A program made the position numbers and the translations under genes. The notes beneath the pieces are model-generated. The model was not told where the DNA came from. It worked only from the letters and a program-made list of their open reading frames with translations, and did not search any database. A DNA stretch of 36,764 nucleotides from an uncultured Clostridia bacterium. GTDB taxonomy: Bacteria > Bacillota > Clostridia > Saccharofermentanales > Saccharofermentanaceae. Of the stretch, positions 1 through 7,363 are shown piece by piece; the first letter of the stretch is position 1; the number at the start of each line of letters is the position of its first letter. Where the stretch lies: positions 1 through 36,764 of the forward strand of contig CAMYXL010000029.1 in assembly GCA_947303255.1 (NCBI GenBank). Direction: 5' to 3'.

Positions 1-173
1 AAGCTGCCAAGATGATGACTTGGGATGTGTGGACGATCGTAGTGATAGCTGTTTCAATTCTTCTGATGATCGGCAATTTCTTCATAGTGCACGCTCTCAT
101 GCACAGAGTAAACGCCAGGATCAACAGTCCTGACAAGAATTACAACATTGTCCCTATCCCGGGAAAGAATTGA
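1..173 (+). CDS. C-terminal fragment of a membrane protein (partial)
   Basis: An open frame enters from the left edge (frame of base 3) and stops at TGA 171-173, giving the last 56 or so residues of a protein. The fragment has one clear hydrophobic segment (WTIVVIAVSILLMIGNFFIV) followed by a basic, polar tail ending PIPGKN, so it is probably a membrane protein with its C-terminus in the cytoplasm. Nothing in the visible part identifies a family. The true start lies outside the window. An ATG at bases 12-14 could make it a tiny protein, but no ribosome binding site precedes it, so a longer gene is more likely. Confidence 0.5.
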   Translation, partial: AAKMMTWDVWTIVVIAVSILLMIGNFFIVHALMHRVNARINSPDKNYNIVPIPGKN

Positions 174-179
174 TACAAG

Positions 180-383
180 AATACAGTTAGATGTCCCTGT
201 TCACAGGGAGCAAAGACTGTATTATCGTCAAGAATCCAGTTGTTTGTCCCTGGTCATAGGGACTAGATAACTGTATTTTGCTCGAAAATCCAGTGTTTAA
301 TCTCTCTCCACAGGGACTATGAACTGGATTTTCTTTATAAATCCAGTATTCAATCCCTGCTTACAGGGATTACCAACTGTATT
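180..383. repeat. Array of four nested-dyad repeats with 53-54 bp period
   Basis: Four units lie at 180-223, 233-277, 287-330 and 340-383, separated by 9-base spacers. Each has an outer inverted repeat (AATCCAGT or AATACAGT on the left, ACTGGATT or ACTGTATT on the right) and an inner one (TCCCTG / CAGGGA) around a 4-6 base loop. Unit 1 has an 8-bp perfect outer stem (180-187 with 216-223); unit 3 has a 10-bp perfect outer stem (285-294 with 323-332). The A:T to C:G change between units 1 and 3 keeps pairing. The arms and period are conserved while loops and spacers vary. It sits between the end of the upstream gene and the promoter at 412. It could be a hairpin RNA series or an array of protein-binding sites. 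Confidence 0.8.
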
Positions 384-411
384 TCAGGAGAGAGCGTAGA
401 ATTATTATCTC

Positions 412-440
412 TTGACACTACTACGTATACGAAGTATATT
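412..440 (+). promoter_or_regulatory. Sigma-A type promoter of the CPBP/PadR operon
   Basis: TTGACA at 412-417 and TATATT at 435-440 are separated by exactly 17 bases, close to the vegetative consensus. It reads into the gene starting at 477. The spacer is filled by one copy of a palindromic operator, so transcription is probably repressible. Confidence 0.85.
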
Positions 441-458
441 AGTGCTACGTATACGTAG
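421..458. promoter_or_regulatory. Two palindromic operators, probable PadR autoregulatory sites
   Basis: CTACGTATACGTAG at 445-458 is a perfect 14-bp palindrome just after the -10 box. CTACGTATACGAAG at 421-434, one base different, fills the -35/-10 spacer. The copies are 24 bp apart. PadR regulators commonly repress their own operon from such sites and a PadR gene is the second gene of this operon, so autorepression is the likely reading (inference). Confidence 0.7.
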
Positions 459-476
459 TAAATCAGGAGAATAATG

Positions 477-1259
477 ATGAATAAACTATTTAGATTTAAA
501 GTAAATAAAGATACTCTGATATCAATATTCATGGGCCTCGTGATGATCGCCTTAAGTTTTTTGATGATCCCGTTCGGAGGAGATTCAACAAGGGATACGA
601 TCATATCGTTTGTGCTTAGAGACCTTCTCATGATCTTTGGTCTGGGCGTTGTATTCGTGTCACTGTATGTTGAGAAGAACGGCTCGAATGTCATTGAGGA
701 ATTGGGATTTACCAAACGGAAAATGATCCCGAGCATCATAATAGACATTGTTCTAGCTGCAGGCCTCTTGGCTATATTTCTTAAGGATCAGGTACCAGAA
801 AATGTGCTCTCGCTGAAGAACTTATACGGTGCATCGTATATCATCGTGGCAGGCATTTTCGAGATGACATTTATATACGGTTTTCTTAGGATGACTTTTG
901 AGAAAGCATTTGGGATAATACCGGCTATACTTTTGACATCAGTTTTCTACTCGCTACACCATGCGGGTTTTCAGCCTGAGTTTTTACATCTGTTTCTTGT
1001 CGGACTGATGTACAGTTCGGTTTTCTATATCACAAAGAATATGCTGATTATCTTTCCTTTCTTTTGGGGGGTAGGCGCATTGTGGGATGTTTTGGTATCA
1101 TCAGAAGCAGGTGATGAGATCAAGAACCCGGTATCGTTTTCGATAGCGATCGTGATACTTGTTCTGTCAGCTGCTTGGTTCTTATTTAGGAAGTGGAGGA
1201 ATAAGAAGAATGCTTTCGAAAACATCAATAGTGATCATGGGAATGCTCAGCAAGGGTGA
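477..1259 (+). CDS. CPBP-like (CAAX protease-related) membrane protein, divergent motifs
   Basis: A polytopic membrane protein of about 260 residues with roughly seven to eight hydrophobic segments. The second half resembles the CPBP/Abi intramembrane protease family: Glu in FEMTFIYGFLR (near residue 129), the FYSLHH segment around 158-162 and a WDV segment near 203-205. The family's first motif is normally EExxxR; here only one Glu is present and the Arg is displaced, so proteolytic activity is doubtful. ATG codons occur at 474 and 477. AGGAG at 465-469 leaves 4 bases to the first and 7 to the second, so 477 was chosen. It overlaps the PadR gene by 50 bases, which implies translational coupling. 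Targets are unknown; CPBP proteins paired with PadR are often linked to membrane or peptide stress. Confidence 0.7.
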   Translation: MNKLFRFKVNKDTLISIFMGLVMIALSFLMIPFGGDSTRDTIISFVLRDLLMIFGLGVVFVSLYVEKNGSNVIEELGFTKRKMIPSIIIDIVLAAGLLAIFLKDQVPENVLSLKNLYGASYIIVAGIFEMTFIYGFLRMTFEKAFGIIPAILLTSVFYSLHHAGFQPEFLHLFLVGLMYSSVFYITKNMLIIFPFFWGVGALWDVLVSSEAGDEIKNPVSFSIAIVILVLSAAWFLFRKWRNKKNAFENINSDHGNAQQG

Positions 1260-1722
1260 GATGAATGCCTATGACATGCTTAAGATGATAGAGAAGATGA
1301 ATATGAAATACTGGTTCCCGATAGGAGCCACGACTTTATATGAAACGTGCATAAGATTAGAGAAGAAGAATTACATAGAGAACACGGGAGAGTCTGATAA
1401 GAAGGCGATCTACCACATAACTGAAGAAGGACTTCAGGAATTGAAGAGTACTATTTGTGCACTTTTTGAGAGAGTAGATTTTGATTCGGTATGGTTCTGC
1501 CTGGCTGTTATGTACTCGGGTGTTTTAGATAAGAAAGAACTGAAGCGAGAGATCATGATAAGGACCAAGATCCTTGATGAGTATGAGAAGGGAACGATCG
1601 CGAATAAGGAACTGATGCTCAAGGAAGATGTCTCGTATATCGAGGTCTGCGCGATCGACAGGATGATACAGATAATCCGCATGGAGAAGGAGACACTGGA
1701 GAGATTTGCGAAGAATAATTGA
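1210..1722 (+). CDS. PadR-family transcriptional regulator
   Basis: A 170-residue protein. The N-terminal 80 residues form a PadR winged helix: an early MGMLSKGEMNAYDM helix, then TTLYETCIRLEKKNYI, the recognition helix region, and a wing with KKAIYHITEEG. The C-terminal half (WFCLAVMYSGVLDKKEL and the following helices) is the dimerising helical domain typical of Vir-type PadR proteins. GGAGGA at 1195-1200 precedes the ATG at 1210; an in-frame upstream start would lie inside the preceding membrane protein gene and lacks PadR similarity. It most likely represses its own promoter at 412-440 through the palindromes at 421-458. Confidence 0.85.
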   Translation: MLSKTSIVIMGMLSKGEMNAYDMLKMIEKMNMKYWFPIGATTLYETCIRLEKKNYIENTGESDKKAIYHITEEGLQELKSTICALFERVDFDSVWFCLAVMYSGVLDKKELKREIMIRTKILDEYEKGTIANKELMLKEDVSYIEVCAIDRMIQIIRMEKETLERFAKNN

Positions 1723-1772
1723 ACATATATAATATGATTATTCGTTAAGTTGGATGAGGGAATAGGGAAGAT

Positions 1773-2633
1773 ATGAAAAATGTATTTTTGTATACGTACG
1801 GATTATTGTATTTGATCGTAGCTGTTTTCGCGGTCATGCTCGCGATATTGATATATCAGATCACAGGTATCTCACTCTTCATATTGATACCGGTCGCATT
1901 AGTGATTTCAGCTCCTATAGCATTTATTATCTTTAAGATCCTGATGCTAAGAGAGAAGAATGATCCGATGGCGAAGCTTCACTCGGAATTTATGAAGGAA
2001 TTAACGACAAACGGTGTTACTGAGAAGATGCTTTCGATGGCTGATCAGGCTATCAATGAGCATATCAACGTAAAACCTGTTGATATTGTATATTTCAAAG
2101 ACTTTGTTGTGCTTCCTGCAGATCACTTCAATATGATCGGTGACTTTGAAAGAGCAAAGCAGTATCTTCAGTTGATCGATGAAGACGAGATAAGGAGCAA
2201 GAGCATTAAATTCATAGATAACGGTTTCTCTTTGCTCACATATTTCATCGTTAAGATCTATACGCTTTATAACCTGAAGGATCAGGCGGGTGTAAAGAGG
2301 ATATATGATGAGGCGAAGGGACTTTTCGAGAAGCCCGATAAGAATGAGTTTCAGACCATGGTCCTTGATTGTTTGGAGTTCTATTATATGCTATCGGTTT
2401 ACGAATATGATAAGGCGAAGGTGGTCTCTGACAGATTGATGAGCTATAGAGGCTCCTTTGCTGATAGTCTTATGACCAAATACGCTGTCAGTGCTGAGCT
2501 TTACCTTCTTCTCGGGGATCGTGAGAAGGCTACGGAAATAATGAGAGAATGTATTGAGAAAGCCAATTCCGTTAATCCGGTCTTGAAGTTGGAATTTGAA
2601 CGTCTCGTAAACAGATGGGGATTGGAGCTATAA
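1773..2633 (+). CDS. Unknown membrane-anchored protein with TPR-like helical domain
   Basis: A 286-residue protein that I cannot assign to a named family. Two N-terminal membrane segments (about residues 7-29 and 33-56) are followed by a long, soluble alpha-helical region. Repeated pairs of amphipathic helices (for example DFERAKQYLQLID, NLKDQAGVKRIYDEAKGLF, LLLGDREKATEIMRECIEKA) look like degenerate tetratricopeptide repeats, so a scaffold or protein-binding role in the cytoplasm is plausible. GAGGGAATAGGGAAG lies just upstream of the start. The next gene begins one base after its stop, so the two are cotranscribed and probably act together. The gap of 50 bases after the PadR gene contains no clear terminator. 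Confidence 0.65.
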   Translation: MKNVFLYTYGLLYLIVAVFAVMLAILIYQITGISLFILIPVALVISAPIAFIIFKILMLREKNDPMAKLHSEFMKELTTNGVTEKMLSMADQAINEHINVKPVDIVYFKDFVVLPADHFNMIGDFERAKQYLQLIDEDEIRSKSIKFIDNGFSLLTYFIVKIYTLYNLKDQAGVKRIYDEAKGLFEKPDKNEFQTMVLDCLEFYYMLSVYEYDKAKVVSDRLMSYRGSFADSLMTKYAVSAELYLLLGDREKATEIMRECIEKANSVNPVLKLEFERLVNRWGLEL

Positions 2634-2634
2634 G

Positions 2635-3189
2635 ATGGAATATAGTCTGAAGTTGTATGAGAGGGCCGTGGATTATAACGGCAGGTTAGTTGTGTTGGTC
2701 TGTGATCCGGACCAGCTGGTCATGGTCAATAAAGAGAGCATCAAGTGGGACGGAGTGACACCTCTCACGGTTGATGAGATAGTTCCGTTTCTGAAGTTCT
2801 ACGCGCGAGAGGTCAGAAAGCCTGAAGATCAGAGAACGATCAAGTATCCGGTCGGTTTCATGGACGGTCTGCCTGGAGAATACGGTGACAGCATAGTCTT
2901 TGACGATAACTGCGATCCGATAATAAAGATCGAAGACGGTTATATCAGATCAACCCGCGTCATCTGCGAGTGCGAGAAACTTATCATGTCGCATGCATAT
3001 TCCGCTACTCGAAAAGCATACAAAGAGACCACACGCTTGCTGAATAATTGCACCTTCCTGGAAAGGACATCGAGTCTTCTCGAAAACACTTACAAGTGCA
3101 CGATCTGCGGAGAAGTATGGTTCCGCAAAAAACTCTTCCCGGGAAGTTATCCGGTAAAAGCACAGACACAAAACAAAAAGTGGAAATAA
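2635..3189 (+). CDS. Unknown protein with CxC and CxxC putative zinc site
   Basis: A 184-residue soluble protein of unknown family. The N-terminal half is acidic and beta-rich. The C-terminal half has Cys111-x-Cys113 (VICECEK) and Cys155-x-x-Cys158 (YKCTICGEVW), which together could bind zinc, followed by a very basic tail (KAQTQNKKWK) that may touch nucleic acid or lipid. GGAG at 2622-2625 inside the end of the upstream gene serves as ribosome binding site, and the ATG follows the upstream TAA by one base, so expression is coupled. No clear plus-strand terminator follows; the hairpin at 3195-3229 faces the other way. Confidence 0.6.
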   Translation: MEYSLKLYERAVDYNGRLVVLVCDPDQLVMVNKESIKWDGVTPLTVDEIVPFLKFYAREVRKPEDQRTIKYPVGFMDGLPGEYGDSIVFDDNCDPIIKIEDGYIRSTRVICECEKLIMSHAYSATRKAYKETTRLLNNCTFLERTSSLLENTYKCTICGEVWFRKKLFPGSYPVKAQTQNKKWK

Positions 3190-3194
3190 TACCG

Positions 3195-3229
3195 AAAAAA
3201 TCCCTCGTCAACTTTCCGGTCGGCGAGGG
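3195..3229 (-). terminator. Intrinsic terminator of the 3264-6164 gene
   Basis: CCCTCG (3202-3207) pairs with CGAGGG (3224-3229). Read on the minus strand the stem is followed after one A by six T residues (3200-3195), the standard layout of a rho-independent terminator for the gene ending at 3264. Confidence 0.8.
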
Positions 3230-3263
3230 CTATTACAATAAAACACTTAAAGTTTATGAGTTA

Positions 3264-6164
3264 TCATTTTTTAACTATAACGATGTTCATGTTTACCTGA
3301 GGATTCTGGCTATATGAATGAGAGAACTCTATACTGAGTTCATTCACATAGTTGTTGTTTCCCGTGATCTGGATCTGGTAAGTCTGACTCTTACTGAAGT
3401 CGATCTTTACCGTATCGCTGATCTTCTTTGTACCGTCATAGAGAGTTACATTTACAGGATAACCCTTCCATGTATCGTTACTTGGAACAGTGATCTCGAC
3501 ATACTCGACATAACCGTATGGTTTTGCCTTAAGTGTCTTGCCGTTAGTGATCTTTGTTGTACTGTAATCATCATTATTGTCGGCGTTTATATCAACAGGC
3601 TGTCTGCACTGCTGAATATCCGCAGTTGTGTGGTAATACCTGTCTGCATTATTAGCAAAGAAGAAATCATATTTATCGTCGACAATGATATGAAGGGTAT
3701 TTTTTAATGCCAATGACTGACTGTCTGTGTTTACTTTAGATTCGCTTACCATGCCGTCAACGGTCATGTCAGGACAGTTTTTGAACGTAACCTTAGGGCG
3801 AACATAATTCGTGAAACTTGTACAGTCTACTTTAAATCTTGAATAAGAACACTTATAACATGTATCGAAAACTACATCACAGCCGCCGTTAATGATCATC
3901 CAGTCTTCTGAAACAGATCTTTCTGTCTCATTCTTTATATATGCTGCTGCATTTACGTTACAGTACTGGAAAACAACCTTAGGGAAGTTCTTGGAATTGC
4001 TGTTTGTCTTAAGAAGTGTCTTACCCGGATGGATCTCAAAACGTGCACCGATCACCAATACCTGAGGCGCATTTCCGGCACCCAGATTACCCTGATCATT
4101 GATATCGAAATTGAATACACAACCGCCCGGACCCGGGATGATCGATCCGTTATTGATCGTTACTCCGGTTCCTGACTTGAAGAGGAATGCATCTCCCTTG
4201 AAGGACTCGATATCGGTATTATCAAATCTCCAGTTAACAGCCTGAGGATTTGTAAGGATAAAGAGTTGGCATTTATTTTTATCTGTTCCGCAGTTAGCGA
4301 TCTTACAGTACGCAAATGTTATCTCCGAATTCATGACGAAACTTCCGCTCTTTACACAATCGATGATATTGTGGAAAGAACCGAATCCGCATGAGAAGAA
4401 CTGCATTCTCTGCTGACCGTCATTTCCTGCAGTAGTGAAATTCATGAACATATTATTGTTGTTTCCGAGGAAATTTATGTCCCTGATCGTCGTAAAGGCA
4501 AACAGTGTCTTGCCGCCGCTGGTCTTGGAATTAAAAAGTATATCGCCTGAGAACTGGATAATAGTACTTTCTCTTCCTGCTCCATAGATCTCGAACATAC
4601 AATACTGAAGCGGCTTATTATTCGTTGGCTTTATATTCTCATCGAAAACGGATCCCGTGATCTTATAGTTACCGCTCGGAATATATATGGTCTGGCAATG
4701 ACGCCAACCTGAACTTCCGATCGTATAGCTCTGTCCTACCGACTCTGCGAACATCTTCCTAAATGCCTGTGTATCATCAGCCTTTCCGTCACCGACGGCA
4801 CCGAACTGCTGAGGAGTCAGTGCGCCCTCGAATGATGTGACGCTGTTTACGTATTTTTGTACAGTTACATAGACGCAGGAAGTGTTGCCGCCATAGTTAG
4901 CAGTAACGATCGCTGTTCCTTCAGATAGACCTATGACAGTTCCGTCCTCACAAGCAACAGCAACAGCTTCGTTGTCAGACTTAAATGTTGATCCGTCAAC
5001 CTTAACGACTGTACCGTTCTGGTCCGTGATATCGATCCTGCCGGAGCATCCGCACATGATAGTCAGGTTTGCATCCTTGATCTGAAGTTTAGTGTTAACA
5101 GGTGTAATTCCGTTGTTTCCTGAAGGTGTTGTGCTTCCGGAATTGGAAGAGCCTGAAGAACTTGAAGATCCGCTTGAAGATGAACTCGAACCCGAGTTGT
5201 TGCTTGATCCTGAATTACTTCCTGAATTGGAACTGCTGCCGGAATTAGAAGAACCGTTTGAACCGCTCTTATCTGCATCAGGACGAAGTGTATTAGTTGT
5301 GTTCTTATCTTCGGAGATCTTGCTGCCCTGAACGATTCCGTAATCGGCACAGATGGACTTGAACTCAGGTGACATTGCAAAGCCGTTAAAGACCTGTTCC
5401 TTGGTGCTGCCGTTCTTCATGTCGCCGACCCAGAAGTTTCTTCCTGAATCATCAGCCTGTCTTCCCATGAGAGCGTTATAAAGATCGTCAATGTATTCTG
5501 AATAATACTTGTTGCTGTTCTCGTACTCTGCTGAGAAGAAGAAACCGTATGCAGCTGAAGTACCTGAGATCCTTCCGCTAAGAAGTTCATCAGTCCAGTA
5601 ATTCATTCCGTCTCTGTCGCACTTACGGCCGAGAACGATCTCATAAAGTCTCTCGACAAAGAAGTTGGTGCGGATGACTTTGTTTGAATCGTAATTAGGC
5701 ATGTATGTACCTGCAACGACATCAAACGAACCGCAAAGTTCAAAGAACTCGTTTGAGTTCGCAAATCCGGTGAAGATCTCCTGACGTGTCATTCCGTCAT
5801 TCATGCACTTTACCCAGTAGTTGAAACCGTCAGTGTCAGCTTCTCTTCCGAAGAAAGCATCGTACATGATCTTTACGTAATCTTCATTGGAATAACTTTT
5901 CTCCTGAAGCTCTTTGCTGAAGATGAAACCTGAAGCAACTGCCACACCGGTTTCCTTCTTGTCCTTGAGCTCGTTGACCCAGTAGCTGAGTCCGCCGTCA
6001 TCAGGATCTCTTTTAAGACAGACTTTGTATAGTCTCGTAACGAATTCGCGAAGTTCCTGATCCTGGTCAGCCGCACTTACGTTAGCTGCCGAGATCGGGA
6101 AAAACGCGAACAACAAAACGGCAGTCAAGATCGCTGCCGTGACCTTAAGTATTCTCGTTTTCAT
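3264..6164 (-). CDS. Secreted DUF4214 / Ig-like / pectate-lyase-type beta-helix protein
   Basis: A 966-residue exported protein. Residues 1-31 are a signal peptide (KR start, long hydrophobic core, SAANVSAA cleavage region). Residues about 38-280 hold four DUF4214 units in two A-B pairs, each with an LY...GR...G..YW core. A Ser/Gly/Asn-rich linker covers about 298-352. Residues about 358-438 resemble a bacterial Ig-like (Big_2) domain, with EGTAIVTANYGG. From about 450, QQFGAVGDGKADDTQAF is the entry motif of Pectate_lyase_3 right-handed beta-helices, followed by many short beta-strand repeats. The C-terminus (about 870-966) looks like a small beta-sandwich. The family binds or cleaves polysaccharides; no catalytic residues can be assigned by eye. 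An upstream in-frame TTG overlaps the GGGAGG site, so ATG 6164 was chosen. No LPXTG, SLH or dockerin signal is seen. DUF4214 is N-terminal here, unlike its relatives in this window. Confidence 0.85.
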   Translation of the reverse strand: MKTRILKVTAAILTAVLLFAFFPISAANVSAADQDQELREFVTRLYKVCLKRDPDDGGLSYWVNELKDKKETGVAVASGFIFSKELQEKSYSNEDYVKIMYDAFFGREADTDGFNYWVKCMNDGMTRQEIFTGFANSNEFFELCGSFDVVAGTYMPNYDSNKVIRTNFFVERLYEIVLGRKCDRDGMNYWTDELLSGRISGTSAAYGFFFSAEYENSNKYYSEYIDDLYNALMGRQADDSGRNFWVGDMKNGSTKEQVFNGFAMSPEFKSICADYGIVQGSKISEDKNTTNTLRPDADKSGSNGSSNSGSSSNSGSNSGSSNNSGSSSSSSGSSSSSGSSNSGSTTPSGNNGITPVNTKLQIKDANLTIMCGCSGRIDITDQNGTVVKVDGSTFKSDNEAVAVACEDGTVIGLSEGTAIVTANYGGNTSCVYVTVQKYVNSVTSFEGALTPQQFGAVGDGKADDTQAFRKMFAESVGQSYTIGSSGWRHCQTIYIPSGNYKITGSVFDENIKPTNNKPLQYCMFEIYGAGRESTIIQFSGDILFNSKTSGGKTLFAFTTIRDINFLGNNNNMFMNFTTAGNDGQQRMQFFSCGFGSFHNIIDCVKSGSFVMNSEITFAYCKIANCGTDKNKCQLFILTNPQAVNWRFDNTDIESFKGDAFLFKSGTGVTINNGSIIPGPGGCVFNFDINDQGNLGAGNAPQVLVIGARFEIHPGKTLLKTNSNSKNFPKVVFQYCNVNAAAYIKNETERSVSEDWMIINGGCDVVFDTCYKCSYSRFKVDCTSFTNYVRPKVTFKNCPDMTVDGMVSESKVNTDSQSLALKNTLHIIVDDKYDFFFANNADRYYHTTADIQQCRQPVDINADNNDDYSTTKITNGKTLKAKPYGYVEYVEITVPSNDTWKGYPVNVTLYDGTKKISDTVKIDFSKSQTYQIQITGNNNYVNELSIEFSHSYSQNPQVNMNIVIVKK

Positions 6165-6230
6165 ATAGCCTCCCAAACTTTTTTTCTCATTTCACTTAAA
6201 CAAAAATACTACTGCATTCTTTATTTATTC

Positions 6231-6254
6231 TCGAAAACGAGGTCACGTTTTCGA
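6231..6254. promoter_or_regulatory. 9-bp inverted repeat in the leader of the beta-helix gene
   Basis: TCGAAAACG (6231-6239) and CGTTTTCGA (6246-6254) form a perfect inverted repeat with a 6-base centre. It lies about 13 to 36 bases downstream of the predicted transcription start, a typical place for a repressor operator or a leader hairpin. Confidence 0.55.
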
Positions 6255-6274
6255 AAATAATAAGAATTTGATTC

Positions 6275-6303
6275 ATTATACTTAAATGTGAACAAAATGT
6301 AAA
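6275..6303 (-). promoter_or_regulatory. Promoter of the DUF4214/beta-helix gene
   Basis: On the minus strand TTTACA (6303-6298) and TATAAT (6280-6275) are 17 bases apart. It lies about 110 bases upstream of the start at 6164, and no other gene intervenes. Confidence 0.75.
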
Positions 6304-6314
6304 CAGAATGTGAG
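6287..6314 (-). promoter_or_regulatory. Three direct TTNACA-type repeats spaced 11 bp
   Basis: On the minus strand CTCACA (6314-6309), TTTACA (6303-6298) and TTCACA (6292-6287) recur every 11 bases with 5-base gaps. They overlap the -35 element and the spacer. The layout resembles boxes for OmpR/PhoP-type response regulators (TTNACA-N5-TTNACA in Bacillus PhoP); the regulator itself is not in this window. Confidence 0.45.
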
Positions 6315-6326
6315 CAAATAACTAAC

Positions 6327-6370
6327 AAAAACAGGGCTATTGTGTCAAAATCTTGACAACGATAGCCCTG
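6327..6370 (-). terminator. Intrinsic terminator of the zinc-ribbon membrane protein gene
   Basis: CAGGGCTAT (6332-6340) pairs with ATAGCCCTG (6362-6370), and the stem continues inward with TGTCAA (6343-6348) against TTGACA (6353-6358) around an AATC loop. On the minus strand the stem is followed by five T residues (6331-6327). Confidence 0.85.
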
Positions 6371-6387
6371 CGGTTAAACAAGATATC

Positions 6388-7260
6388 TTATTGTATGCCG
6401 TAAGTCGAGGTCGGATAAAGATGGAAGATCTGGCCGTCAACTGAAACAAAATAGTATTCGCCTGACTTGGAAGGGTAGATATGATGATATTCATAATCGG
6501 ATATGGTCTGTTTATACTCTTCGCCGCCTTCCGCGTATTTCATGGAGTAGTGGATATGAGTCCTGCGGTTTAAGCTGCTGTAGTTCCTTTCCATGTTCTT
6601 TCCAAGGTACGATTTCGTGACTATGTCGAACTTGGCGTTCTTAGGAGAAGCAGGGAGCTTAACGCCTATTATAACGAATGCAACGATAATTGCTGCTATA
6701 GCGATGGCAGCAGGGGTCGCGAACAGCATGATGTTTCGCCTGTTCTTTGGCCTGTCGAAGATGCGAGCGTCTGCTACTTCGATGATGATCATGGATATGA
6801 GCCAGATCACCGCTATAGAGACGACTGCACAGATTATTGTCACTACAGTTGTTACGACTTTATATCTGGAAACGTAGAACTCTTCATAATCGGCTCTCAT
6901 GATATCGTCTGTAAGTGCCGTATCAGGATAAGAATCCTTTCCCGTAGAATCATCAAATTCGGAATATGCACCGATCTTGTCCTTCACGATGGCAGCGCCG
7001 CTGTATTCATTTATCTCGAAAAAGATAAGGCCTATGCATAGAGCCATCAACACGATCATTATCGGATAAATGATCTTCTTGACCTTGCCGATCTTTCTTA
7101 ATTCCTCAGTCCTGTCCTCTATCTTTGAAGTTTCTTCTACAGATACCTTTGTCTCTTCGGCTTCAGGTTCGAACATTGCTCCGCAGTCATCACAGACAAG
7201 GAATTCGTTTCCGGGTTCATCAGTCAGATGGCCGCCGCACTTAGGACATTTCTCTAACAT
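6388..7260 (-). CDS. Zinc-ribbon membrane protein of unknown function
   Basis: A 290-residue protein. An N-terminal zinc ribbon (Cys5-x-x-Cys8 and Cys23-x-x-Cys26, in CPKCGG and CDDCG) is followed by a charged linker and three hydrophobic segments: about 82-101 (IYPIMIVLMALCIGLIFFEI), 138-160 and 180-203. The last 85 residues are polar and probably outside the membrane. Small zinc-ribbon membrane proteins of this layout are common in clostridia and have no assigned role. The ATG follows GGAG with suitable spacing. It has its own terminator (6327-6370), so it is likely a single-gene unit lying between two secreted-protein genes. Confidence 0.65.
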   Translation of the reverse strand: MLEKCPKCGGHLTDEPGNEFLVCDDCGAMFEPEAEETKVSVEETSKIEDRTEELRKIGKVKKIIYPIMIVLMALCIGLIFFEINEYSGAAIVKDKIGAYSEFDDSTGKDSYPDTALTDDIMRADYEEFYVSRYKVVTTVVTIICAVVSIAVIWLISMIIIEVADARIFDRPKNRRNIMLFATPAAIAIAAIIVAFVIIGVKLPASPKNAKFDIVTKSYLGKNMERNYSSLNRRTHIHYSMKYAEGGEEYKQTISDYEYHHIYPSKSGEYYFVSVDGQIFHLYPTSTYGIQ

Positions 7261-7363
7261 GCTATTCTCCTATCTAATGCATCATCCTATACTCCGTTAT
7301 TATAGCAAAACGAAAGAGAGTTATAGATATTCAGATAGCAGAGTGAGTACTTCTAAGATTGTC

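Noticed and set aside
180..383. The dyad array as a CRISPR
   Set aside because: Repeat units are not identical, each is itself a nested palindrome, the variable parts are only 4-9 bases long, and no cas gene is near.
180..383. Integron attC sites
   Set aside because: The paired-arm layout is similar, but the GTTRRRY/RYYYAAC ends are absent and there is no integrase or cassette structure.
5092..5331. Plus-strand open frame of acidic and Pro-rich residues opposite the Ser/Gly linker
   Set aside because: It is the antisense of the low-complexity linker in the 3264-6164 gene, without ribosome binding site or promoter.
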